NCBI GenBank assembly: GCA_002314325.1
Contig: DCFC01000031.1
Coordinates: 53,031 to 77,730 of the forward strand
Source: Megamonas hypermegale
Lineage (GTDB): Bacteria > Bacillota > Negativicutes > Selenomonadales > Selenomonadaceae
DNA length: 24,700 nt
Reading direction: 5' to 3'
Shown here: positions 1 through 7,400 of the stretch, piece after piece
Layout: each line of letters opens with the position of its first letter
How positions within the stretch are numbered: position 1 is the stretch's first letter
The notes under the pieces: model-generated
The model's input: the letters and a program-made list of their open reading frames with translations, nothing else
Databases searched by the model: none
What the model was told of the DNA's origin: nothing
Program-made: the position numbers and the translations under genes

Positions 1-257
1 TCTCCAACGCAGACAAAAATTTAGCATGACCAGAAAAATGCAGGTTTACAACTCAAATTAAGTTTTAGCTGGAACCGAAGGCTCGAGCCAAATTCCAAAT
101 GTTTCGAGCCGTTGTATCGTTTGTATATACGCGAAAGCTGCGAAGGCTCGCCCAGTGCAGCGAAAGCGAAACGTTAAAAGGTCTTTTCTTTTTGGTTCGT
201 TTTTCTTTTGACCTTTCAAAAGAAAAATGAATAAAATATCGTGAATGAGGTGATATT
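1..257. other. non-coding spacer with direct repeat, palindrome and hairpin
   Basis: No convincing gene is seen here. A minus-strand reading frame crosses it, but it overlaps the start of the MATE gene and has a low-complexity composition. The stretch holds a direct repeat CGAAGGCTCG at 76-85 and 141-150, a perfect palindrome GGCTCGAGCC at 80-89, and a T/A-rich hairpin at 200-227. The last 10 bases before 258 supply the ribosome site of the MATE gene. The region looks like a decayed dispersed repeat rather than a gene. Confidence 0.5.
200..227. repeat. perfect 12-bp hairpin
   Basis: TTTTTCTTTTGA at 200-211 and TCAAAAGAAAAA at 216-227 are exact reverse complements around the loop CCTT. A related hairpin (same TTTTCTTT.GA core, loop ACTT) lies at 18921-18954, so this may be a recurring intergenic element. 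It could also end transcription entering from upstream. Confidence 0.6.
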
Positions 258-1616
258 ATGGTAAAAGATTTGACAACGGGAAGTCCTGCTAAATTAATTT
301 TAATGTTCACCTTGCCCTTAATCATGGGGAATGTCTTTCAGCAGATGTATCTGCTCAGTGATACGCTGCTCGTCGGCCGTTTTTTAGGCGTAAGCGCGTT
401 GGCGGCTGTCGGGTGCAGCGGCTGTCTGATGTTTCTTATGCTGGGGTTTGTATTCGGTTTTACGACAGGACTTACGATTTGCACGGGACAGCGTTTCGGG
501 GCAAAGGATGCACAGGGAGTAAAAAACAGCGCCGCCGCTTGTACGGTGCTCAGTGCCGTTGTAGCTTTGATTACGACGGTAATCGGCGTGGCGATAGCGC
601 GGCCGATGCTTGAACTGTTGCAGACGCCGCCGGAAGTGCTGGATATGGCGACCGTATTTTTGAGCATAATATTCATGGGAATATTCGCCACGATGATAAA
701 TAATACTTCCGCCAATTTAATCCGTTCATTGGGCAACAGCAAGACGCCGCTGTATTTTCTGATGGCAGGCTGTATTTTGAATATAATTCTGGAAGTTATG
801 TTTATCGGCGTATTCAATTGGGGCATAAAAGGCGCCGCTTTCGCTACGGTGCTGGCGCAGCTCATTATCGGCTGTTGCTGTGTATATTATATTAAGAAGA
901 AAATTCCGGAGCTGCATTTTAACTGGTCTGACTTAAAAATTTCCCGCTCGCTTGCCTGGCAGCATCTGCGCGTCGGTCTGCCGATGGGGTTTCAGTCGTC
1001 CATAATTGCTATCGGTGCGATTATCCTGCAGGTGCCGCTCAATAATCTGGGGGAAATAGCAGTTGCCGCTTATGCTGCGGCGCAGAAAATCGACATGATT
1101 GCAGTGATGCCGCTGATGTCGTTCGGCATGGCGATGGCCGCCTATACGGCGCAGAATTACGGTGCAGGCCGCATTGACAGGATAAAGAGCGGCGTGAATA
1201 AATGTATTTTGATGTCCGGCGGTTTCAGTATATTCATCGGGATTTTCAACATAATCATGGGACCGGAGCTGATACAGATTTTCGTGGGTGAAGGTCAGCA
1301 GCAGGTAGTCGATTACGGCCATTTATACTTAATAGTAAACGGTTCCTGTTATCTGATACTGTCGCTGCTGTTCATCTACCGCTTTACACTGCAGGGACTC
1401 GGTCAAAGCATCGTGCCGACATTTGCCGGCATAATGGAGCTTGTCATGCGTGCCGTGGCCGGATTGTTTCTGGTGGATATGTTCGGCTATATTGGGGCGT
1501 GCTGGGCAAATCCGATGGCCTGGTTCGGTTCGTTTTTACCGCTCATGATTACGTTTTATATAACGCGTAAATCGCTGCTGAAAAAATTTACGTCCGACAA
1601 TGTTTTGAAAGCATGA
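258..1616 (+). CDS. MATE family multidrug/metabolite efflux transporter
   Basis: A 452-residue integral membrane protein of the MATE (multi antimicrobial extrusion) family, which exports cationic drugs or metabolites in exchange for Na+ or H+. The N-terminus has the family pattern: an LTTGSPAKLI lead-in, then PLIMGNVFQQMYLLSDTLLVGRFLG, where the FQQ-Y-D-VGR spacing is typical. A second half with the same fold starts near residue 230 (VGLPMGFQSS). About 12 hydrophobic segments are visible and the length is normal for the family. The ATG at 258 follows a GAGGTGA ribosome site at 247-253. It appears to be a single-gene unit. The substrate cannot be told from sequence. Confidence 0.93.
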   Translation: MVKDLTTGSPAKLILMFTLPLIMGNVFQQMYLLSDTLLVGRFLGVSALAAVGCSGCLMFLMLGFVFGFTTGLTICTGQRFGAKDAQGVKNSAAACTVLSAVVALITTVIGVAIARPMLELLQTPPEVLDMATVFLSIIFMGIFATMINNTSANLIRSLGNSKTPLYFLMAGCILNIILEVMFIGVFNWGIKGAAFATVLAQLIIGCCCVYYIKKKIPELHFNWSDLKISRSLAWQHLRVGLPMGFQSSIIAIGAIILQVPLNNLGEIAVAAYAAAQKIDMIAVMPLMSFGMAMAAYTAQNYGAGRIDRIKSGVNKCILMSGGFSIFIGIFNIIMGPELIQIFVGEGQQQVVDYGHLYLIVNGSCYLILSLLFIYRFTLQGLGQSIVPTFAGIMELVMRAVAGLFLVDMFGYIGACWANPMAWFGSFLPLMITFYITRKSLLKKFTSDNVLKA

Positions 1617-1744
1617 AACGGATAGTATCAATGATATAGAAAATTTTTATAATTTTTTCTGTCAAATACAAAGGGAAAATAAATATCAACAGCGAACTAT
1701 ACTATTTATAAAATATTATTTTATTTTTTGTAGAGGTGGAGAAT

Positions 1745-3097
1745 ATGGAATTAAAATCGACGGCTTTTAAAGCTTATGACATTCGTGGTAAAGTACCAGA
1801 AGAAGTGAACGAAGAACTCGCTTACAGAATTGGTCGTGTATTTCCTACGCTGTTCAATGCAAAGAAAGTAGCTGTAGGTCATGATATAAGACTTTCCGGT
1901 CCTGCTATCCAGAGAGCTCTGGAACTTGGGCTTACTGAAATGGGCTGCGAAGTAATTGATATCGGCCAGTGCGGTACTGAAATGATTTATTTTGCAACTG
2001 CTCATCTCGGACTGGACGGCGGTATCATGATTACGGCCAGCCACAATCCGAAAGAATACAACGGTTTAAAACTTGTTAGAAAAGAAGCACGCCCGATAAG
2101 CTCCGATACGGGTCTTAAAGATATCGAAGAAAAAGTTATGGCAGGCGACCTCGGCACTCCGGCCGCTACTCCGGCGAAAGTTATCGAAGTTGACATCATG
2201 AAAGATTATGTAGAACATCTTCTGACTTATGTTGACACGAAAGAACTTAAACCGCTCAAAATCGTAGTAAACTCCGGTAACGGTGCGGCAGGCCCTGTTA
2301 TTGATGAGCTGGAAAAAGTTTTACCGTTCAACTTCATTAAAGTTTATAATCAGCCGGACGGCAATTTCCCGAACGGCGTACCAAATCCTATTCTGCATGA
2401 AAACCGTGAAGCTACGGCAAAAGTTGTCCGCGAAGAAAAAGCAGACCTCGGCGTAGCATTCGACGGCGACTTTGACCGCTGCTTCATCTTCGATGAAAAC
2501 GGCGATATGATTGAAGGCTACTATATCGTAGGCTTCCTGGCAAAAGCGTTCCTCAACAAAAATCCGGGCGCTAAAATCATCTATGACCCGCGCCTCATCT
2601 GGAACACGATTGAAATCGTGGAAGAAGCAGGCGGCACTCCGATTATGTGCAAGAGCGGCCATGCGTTCATTAAAGACCGTATGCGCAAAGAAGATGCCGT
2701 TTACGGCGGTGAAATGTCCGCGCACAACTATTTCAAAGACTTCTCCTTCTGCGACAGCGGTCAGATTACATGGCTTCTCGTTGCTGAACTTCTGTCCCAG
2801 TCCGGCACTACGATGTCCGCACTGATTAAAGAACGTATGGAACGTTATCCAATTAGCGGTGAAATCAACAGCACGGTTGCCGACCCGAAAGGCGTTATGG
2901 CTGCAATCGAAGAAAAATACGGTGCAACAGGCACAGTTACAAAAGTTGACGGTTTGAGCGTTGACTACGACGACTGGAGATTTAACCTGCGTATTTCCAA
3001 TACTGAACCGGTTATCCGCCTTAATGTAGAAACACGCGGCGATAAAGCACTGCTTAAAGAAAAAACGGAAGAACTTCTGGCTGTTATCCGCGGCTAA
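1745..3097 (+). CDS. phosphomannomutase/phosphoglucomutase (alpha-D-phosphohexomutase family)
   Basis: A cytosolic enzyme moving phosphate between C1 and C6 of mannose or glucose phosphate, feeding sugar-nucleotide and envelope polysaccharide synthesis. All four family loops are visible: AYDIRG at residues 9-14, the phosphoserine loop TASHNP at 97-102 (Ser99 carries the catalytic phosphate), the metal loop DGDFDR at 240-245, the sugar-binding loop GEMSAHNYF at 322-330, and the phosphate-binding RISNTEP at 416-422. GEMSAHNYF is the pattern of dual-specificity PMM/PGM enzymes (AlgC/ManB-like) rather than GlmM. The length of 450 residues is typical. A GTG at 1736 in the same frame is possible, but ATG 1745 sits 5 nt after AGGTGG (1734-1739) and is preferred. 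The isomerase gene follows, making a hexose-phosphate pair. Confidence 0.93.
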   Translation: MELKSTAFKAYDIRGKVPEEVNEELAYRIGRVFPTLFNAKKVAVGHDIRLSGPAIQRALELGLTEMGCEVIDIGQCGTEMIYFATAHLGLDGGIMITASHNPKEYNGLKLVRKEARPISSDTGLKDIEEKVMAGDLGTPAATPAKVIEVDIMKDYVEHLLTYVDTKELKPLKIVVNSGNGAAGPVIDELEKVLPFNFIKVYNQPDGNFPNGVPNPILHENREATAKVVREEKADLGVAFDGDFDRCFIFDENGDMIEGYYIVGFLAKAFLNKNPGAKIIYDPRLIWNTIEIVEEAGGTPIMCKSGHAFIKDRMRKEDAVYGGEMSAHNYFKDFSFCDSGQITWLLVAELLSQSGTTMSALIKERMERYPISGEINSTVADPKGVMAAIEEKYGATGTVTKVDGLSVDYDDWRFNLRISNTEPVIRLNVETRGDKALLKEKTEELLAVIRG

Positions 3098-3131
3098 GCA
3101 TAAGTTTTGTAAAATTCATCAGTTGTATTAT

Positions 3132-3172
3132 AATGAAACTATCTGAGGCTATTGGCTTTGGATAGTTTCATT
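3132..3172 (+). terminator. stem-loop between the mutase and pgi genes
   Basis: AATGAAACTATC at 3132-3143 pairs perfectly with GATAGTTTCATT at 3161-3172, leaving a 17-nt loop. The T-run after it is short (TTTGATAAAT), so it may be a weak terminator or a leader hairpin of the isomerase gene at 3201. Confidence 0.55.
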
Positions 3173-3200
3173 TGATAAATAATAAGGGGGAAATTAAAAG

Positions 3201-4661
3201 ATGAGTCTTAAATTAAAATCCGGCTTTACTTTTGATTACGATAATTTATTTGGTGAAGGCAAAGTTACGAAAGCAGATATTGAAGCTTTCGGCGATAAAT
3301 TAAAAGAAGCGCATAAAGCTATGAACGTAATGCGCGAAACAGGTTATATCAAAGGCCATTTATCCAAAGACGGACAGCCGGAAAAAGTATGGTTCAGCCA
3401 ATGCCCATACATTCAGGAAGGACCTTTAAATTCTCCTGAATCCATGAAACGCCTGCAGGATTTGCGCGACTCCGTAAAAAACCGTATTGATGTCGTTGTT
3501 TCCTTAGGTATCGGCGGTTCTTATCTCGGCAATAAAGTTTTGTTCGACGTACAGTGCGGTGAATTCTGGAACAGCAAATCGGCTGAAGAAAGAAACGGCT
3601 ATCCGAAATTCTATTTCAGCGGCAACAATATCGACCCGCGCCGTACAAAAGATTTGATTGACCATATCAACTCCAGTGCGGAAATTACAAAATCCCACTA
3701 TAAACGCAGCTACAAAGTAATGCTTATCGTAATTTCCAAATCCGGCGGTACGCTCGATACTATGTCCAACTTCATGGTTATCTACGATGCTTTGAAGAAA
3801 AATCCGGATATCGAAGTTGAAGTTGTAGCCGTAACAGACCCGAATACGGAAAAACCGACATTACTGAAACAGATGGCAATGGACCACAACTGGCCGCAGT
3901 TCTCCGTTCCGGACGGCGTAGGCGGACGCTTCACTGTATTCACGGACGTAGGACTTTCCACAGCTGCCTGCATTGGTTTTGATATTGATGAATTCCTGCA
4001 CGGCGCAAGAGATATGGATGAAGCCTGCAAAAACGAAAACGTTTGGGAAAATCCGGCAATGCTCAATGCGGCGCTCAAATACATCGCTTCCGAAAAATAC
4101 GGACGCAGTATTGAAGTTATGATGCCGTACGGCGATTATTATGAATCTTTGTCCATGTGGTACATCCAGCTTCTGGCTGAATCCTTAGGCAAACAGTTCA
4201 ACAAAGAAGGCAAGGAAGTTTGCTACGGACGTACTCCTGTTGTAGCTCTCGGCACGCGCGACATGCACTCCCAGACACAGCAGCACCAGGAAGGCAGACT
4301 CGATAAAGTTGTTCAGTTCATTCGCATTGAAAACTGGGATGACGATTTAGTAATTCCTAACGTATTCCCGGATGCGAAAAAACTGGCTGATATCTCCGGC
4401 GTAACAATGGGCGATGCACTCGAAGTTGCACGTCAGTCCAACGCTGATGCGCTTGCTTCCAACAAACGCTTCAATGCACTGTTCAGCCTGCCGAAGATGA
4501 ACGCTTACTATTTAGGCCAGCTCCTTTACATGCTCGCTATGTCCGTTGCATATGAAGGCGAATTTGCTGACGTTGACGCATTCGACCAGCCGGGTGTTGA
4601 AGCGTACAAACGCATTATGGGACCGAAATTACAGGAACTCAAAGCTAAAAAACAAGGCTGA
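3201..4661 (+). CDS. pgi: glucose-6-phosphate isomerase
   Basis: Interconverts glucose 6-phosphate and fructose 6-phosphate in glycolysis and gluconeogenesis; cytosolic. Signatures are clear: GIGGSYLGN at residues 103-111, ISKSGGTLDT at 178-187 (phosphate-binding loop), and GGRFTVFTDVG at 241-251. A later HSQTQQHQEG stretch occupies the position of the usual glutamine-rich active-site segment. The length of 486 residues fits the compact bacterial form. The ATG follows AAGGGGGAAATTAAAAG, a good ribosome site. It lies 100 bp after the phosphohexomutase gene with a hairpin between them, so the two may be separately tuned. A terminator follows at 4683-4709. Confidence 0.95.
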   Translation: MSLKLKSGFTFDYDNLFGEGKVTKADIEAFGDKLKEAHKAMNVMRETGYIKGHLSKDGQPEKVWFSQCPYIQEGPLNSPESMKRLQDLRDSVKNRIDVVVSLGIGGSYLGNKVLFDVQCGEFWNSKSAEERNGYPKFYFSGNNIDPRRTKDLIDHINSSAEITKSHYKRSYKVMLIVISKSGGTLDTMSNFMVIYDALKKNPDIEVEVVAVTDPNTEKPTLLKQMAMDHNWPQFSVPDGVGGRFTVFTDVGLSTAACIGFDIDEFLHGARDMDEACKNENVWENPAMLNAALKYIASEKYGRSIEVMMPYGDYYESLSMWYIQLLAESLGKQFNKEGKEVCYGRTPVVALGTRDMHSQTQQHQEGRLDKVVQFIRIENWDDDLVIPNVFPDAKKLADISGVTMGDALEVARQSNADALASNKRFNALFSLPKMNAYYLGQLLYMLAMSVAYEGEFADVDAFDQPGVEAYKRIMGPKLQELKAKKQG

Positions 4662-4682
4662 TAATTAAAACTGGATATAAAG

Positions 4683-4711
4683 AAAGAGGATACGAAAAGT
4701 ATCCTCTTTTT
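4683..4711 (+). terminator. intrinsic terminator after pgi
   Basis: AAAGAGGATAC (4683-4693) and GTATCCTCTTT (4699-4709) are perfect complements around a 5-nt loop and are followed by more T. It ends just before the next reading frame. Confidence 0.85.
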
Positions 4712-4717
4712 CCGTTT

Positions 4718-5326
4718 ATGGGGGTTTTTATTATAGTTAAGTATATGGAAAAGCTGAAAGCAAAATATGCCGCCTTTAAACATAAACGGCAGGCAGCGTA
4801 TCTGATACTGGCGGTAATTTCAATGGCATTTATTTGTGTGTTGTTTGCCGAAGATACGGAGAAAGTGAAAGTGCTTGATGAAGTGCCGTTAAGTACAACG
4901 GATACGGCAAAGGCGGGAAAAGTCGTATATACGGTGAACAACGATTTTACCGAGCTGGGAAATCCGTTCAGTTTTGCGCACGAAAAAGAAAATGAACAGG
5001 TAAACGAACCGCTGCCAAAACAGACGGAAAATATTGCCGCAAATAAAACTATTGACCTAAAAGAACAGCCGCCGCTTAAACAAAATACCGCTCCGCAAAA
5101 GCAGGCGGCTGAAAATAAAAAAGTGGCTGTGAAAAAGTATAAGGTAAAAGCCGTTTTCGATATAAATCAGCATAAGTCGGCGCTGGTAAATGTAGACGGA
5201 CAGGATGTGCGTGTAGAGGAAGGTACAGAGATAAACGGCGCGACGGTGGCGGCGATATCGCCAGACAGTGTAATTTTGCAGACAACGGAGGGAATGTCTA
5301 TAAACTGCCCGCTTAATAATTTTTAG
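4718..5326 (+). CDS. PilP/GspC-like inner-membrane component of a pilus or type II secretion machine
   Basis: A 202-residue protein with a short cytoplasmic start, one membrane segment at about residues 27-44 (AYLILAVISMAFICVLFA), and a long Lys/Gln/Pro/Asn-rich linker. It ends in a small beta-rich domain (KYKVKAVFDINQHKSALVNV, then EGTEINGATVAAISPDSVIL), which resembles the periplasmic HR domain of GspC or PilP. Such proteins link the inner-membrane platform to the outer-membrane secretin, and a secretin gene follows 21 bp downstream, which supports the call. The start is uncertain: ATG 4718 and ATG 4745 are in frame and neither has a good ribosome site; starting at 4745 would still keep the membrane segment. 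No PilM, PilN or PilO gene precedes it; pgi does. Family assignment is by organisation and partner, not strong sequence identity. Confidence 0.68.
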   Translation: MGVFIIVKYMEKLKAKYAAFKHKRQAAYLILAVISMAFICVLFAEDTEKVKVLDEVPLSTTDTAKAGKVVYTVNNDFTELGNPFSFAHEKENEQVNEPLPKQTENIAANKTIDLKEQPPLKQNTAPQKQAAENKKVAVKKYKVKAVFDINQHKSALVNVDGQDVRVEEGTEINGATVAAISPDSVILQTTEGMSINCPLNNF

Positions 5327-5347
5327 TGCGAAGAAACAGGGGTAAAA

Positions 5348-6646
5348 GTGAAATTTATTTATGTAATGATAATATGTGCCGTATTGAGTATGAACACGGC
5401 ACAGGCAAATTCCATAGACGTAGCGGGAGCCGATATCCGGCAGGTGATGACGGCGATTGCCGCAGGAGGCAATCTGAATTTGGTGCTTGACGATACGGTA
5501 AAAGGCAGTGTGTCTGTAAAGCTTGCTGATTTACCGCCGCAGGAAATGATACGCATAATTGCTCAAAGCAACAATTATACATATGATGTGCGAAACGGAA
5601 TTATCTATATAGGCCGCGACAGTAGCCAAAAGACACTGCAAAGCATAAGGATAAATTATCTCGATTTGGACAAAGCGGCGCAGATGGTGAATTTGCTGCT
5701 GGAAAAAGGCGTTTTGTCAAATAGTGATAAAAAGGACGGAAAAAAGGCGGATGATTTCAATCAGAAAGTAATAATTGACAAGGACGAAAATACGCTGACC
5801 TTTTATGCAACGAATGAGGAATATAATAAAGTGCGGGATTTTATCCGCCGAAATGATACGGCACCGCGGCAGGTATCGCTGGAAGCGAAAGTAACGGCGG
5901 TGCAAAACGATGCGGCGAAGGATTTGGGGATTACATGGGAATGGTCGAAATTTCCGCAGTCGCCGTCGCACGATATAACGTATGATACGATAACGCATAC
6001 GACGCAGAACAGCGACGGCAGCTACAGCCAGACGACGGACTATCTGCCGGTCGACGAAGTGCAGCGCAACTGGAACGGCTCGGATTTGGTGCCGGGTGTA
6101 ATCCGTTTCGGCAAAGGCCCGGAAGGTTATCCGTATGAGCTTTACTACGAGGCAAAGCTCAGCGCTTTAATCAGCGAAGGCAAAGCAAATATTCTGGCGC
6201 GGCCGAACATCATGACGGTGCAGGGTAATGAAGCAGTCATAAATATCGGCAGCGAAGTGCCGGTGCCGACGGTCGCCACGACGAATGCGACGACGACGAC
6301 TTCGATTGAGTACCGCGAAGCCGGCATAATTCTAAAATGCACGCCGCGCGTCAATGAGGACGGTATAATCACGGTCAAGGTGCATACGGAAGTCAGTTCG
6401 CCGCTGTATGTGGAGGATATGAAGGCATACCGTTTTCAGAAGCGTTCCGCCGATACCATTGTACGGCTTAAAGACGGTGAAACGATGGTAATCGGCGGGC
6501 TTATCGGCAAGGATGAAGCGCGCCAGATGAGTAAAGTACCTTTCTTGGGCGATATACCGATATTGGGCAATCTGTTCAAGCATATTCAAAAATCGAAAAC
6601 CGACTCGGAAATCATGATATTTCTGACGGCGAGAGAAGTGAAATAA
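5348..6646 (+). CDS. secretin (PilQ/GspD family outer-membrane channel)
   Basis: A 432-residue secretin that would form the outer-membrane pore of a type IV pilus, competence or type II secretion machine. It has a signal peptide (residues 1-20, cleavage after AQA), an STN domain at about 22-90 (VKGSVSVKLADLPPQEMIRI), an N1-like domain from about 95 to 175, and a secretin domain to the end. The secretin domain shows VSLEAKVTAV, the GSEVPVP gate motif, and the closing PFLGDIPILGNLFK. At 432 residues it is shorter than most PilQ or GspD proteins, having few N domains. The start is GTG 5348, preceded by AGGGGT. It is probably co-transcribed with the PilP/GspC-like gene upstream. The presence of a secretin is the main evidence for a diderm organism. 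Confidence 0.9.
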   Translation: MKFIYVMIICAVLSMNTAQANSIDVAGADIRQVMTAIAAGGNLNLVLDDTVKGSVSVKLADLPPQEMIRIIAQSNNYTYDVRNGIIYIGRDSSQKTLQSIRINYLDLDKAAQMVNLLLEKGVLSNSDKKDGKKADDFNQKVIIDKDENTLTFYATNEEYNKVRDFIRRNDTAPRQVSLEAKVTAVQNDAAKDLGITWEWSKFPQSPSHDITYDTITHTTQNSDGSYSQTTDYLPVDEVQRNWNGSDLVPGVIRFGKGPEGYPYELYYEAKLSALISEGKANILARPNIMTVQGNEAVINIGSEVPVPTVATTNATTTTSIEYREAGIILKCTPRVNEDGIITVKVHTEVSSPLYVEDMKAYRFQKRSADTIVRLKDGETMVIGGLIGKDEARQMSKVPFLGDIPILGNLFKHIQKSKTDSEIMIFLTAREVK

Positions 6647-6649
6647 TAG

Positions 6650-6688
6650 AAAAGCAGACTGGGTTTTAAAATTCCCAGTCTGCTTTTT
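6650..6688. terminator. bidirectional terminator between secretin and methylase genes
   Basis: AAAAGCAGACTGGG (6650-6663) and CCCAGTCTGCTTTT (6674-6687) pair perfectly over 14 bp. A-run and T-run flanks let it serve the secretin gene (+) and the convergent methylase gene (-), whose stop is at 6690. Confidence 0.9.
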
Positions 6689-6689
6689 G

Positions 6690-7400
6690 CTATAAATTTT
6701 CAAGTACTTGTTGATAAATATCAATTATTTTAGTAGGAAGATATTTTATATTTTTAGGTTGTGAATGTTCTTCACTAAATTCGGAGAAAAGATTAAATTC
6801 TTCAATCTGATTGGGTAGAGATTTTTCAATTGGTTGATTTTCATTTAAAATATCTTCTAAAGTATATTCTGTTCGCTGGATTTTACGAATACCATATTTT
6901 ATGGGAAGTACAGTCCATTCACTAAAAATAATCGGTTCATTTTTATTGTTTGTATATTTAAGGGCATCACCTTGAACGATATTAGCTCGAATAATAACTT
7001 TAGCACTGCGGATGATTTTGGAATTTATTTTAGCAGAGAATTTCTGCATAATATTTTTTCCGTAAGAAGAATGAAATTCATACAGCATATTCATTCTTAA
7101 TTGGCGGCAATTATCCTCTAATAGCTCAATACCGTATAATGAAGTGAGTGCAATTAAAATGTTTTCTTCATATTCAGTAGCGGTTTCGCTTAAATTCAAT
7201 GCTAACTGCATTTTGCGTCGTAATATTTCCAGAAGAAAAGCTCCTTCGCCTGCGGCTGGTTCTAAAAATGTAGCTGTTAAAGATTGCAGTTTTTCTTGAA
7301 TTTCCGGTTGGTTCAGCATAAAGTCGACGATTTTTTGTGGCGTGAAAACTTCACCATGATTTTTTACACGTGCTTTAGATTTGATAAGCTGTTTTTCCAT
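6690..7400 (-). CDS. methyltransferase-fold partner of the restriction-modification protein, no catalytic NPPY motif
   Basis: A 236-residue protein with the first half of a gamma-class DNA adenine methylase. It shows motif X (HGEVFTPQKIVDFML, about 15-29), motif I for S-adenosylmethionine (FLEPAAGEGAFL, about 45-56), an acidic motif II (YGIELLEDNC, about 89-98), and a GDALKY motif III (about 144-149). The catalytic motif IV (NPPY/F) that should follow within about 20 residues is absent; the chain continues NNKNEPIIFSEWTVLPI instead. The C-terminal third is unrecognised. Its ATG overlaps the stop of the large upstream gene by one base (TAATG), so the two are translationally coupled and probably work together. 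It could be a SAM-binding accessory subunit, a regulator, or a truncated methylase. The end is intact at a shared terminator, so recent truncation is not obvious. Confidence 0.8.
   Translation of the reverse strand: MEKQLIKSKARVKNHGEVFTPQKIVDFMLNQPEIQEKLQSLTATFLEPAAGEGAFLLEILRRKMQLALNLSETATEYEENILIALTSLYGIELLEDNCRQLRMNMLYEFHSSYGKNIMQKFSAKINSKIIRSAKVIIRANIVQGDALKYTNNKNEPIIFSEWTVLPIKYGIRKIQRTEYTLEDILNENQPIEKSLPNQIEEFNLFSEFSEEHSQPKNIKYLPTKIIDIYQQVLENL

Noticed and set aside
65..325. Minus-strand open frame of 86 codons at the window start
   Set aside because: It overlaps the start of the MATE gene, has no ribosome site, and spans the hairpin and direct repeats; it looks like a repeat read as protein.
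338..865. Minus-strand open frame of 175 codons inside the MATE gene
   Set aside because: It lies wholly antisense to a clear MATE coding region and shows no family motif.
2321..2725. Minus-strand open frame of 134 codons inside the phosphohexomutase gene
   Set aside because: It is antisense to conserved active-site codons and has no recognisable protein content.
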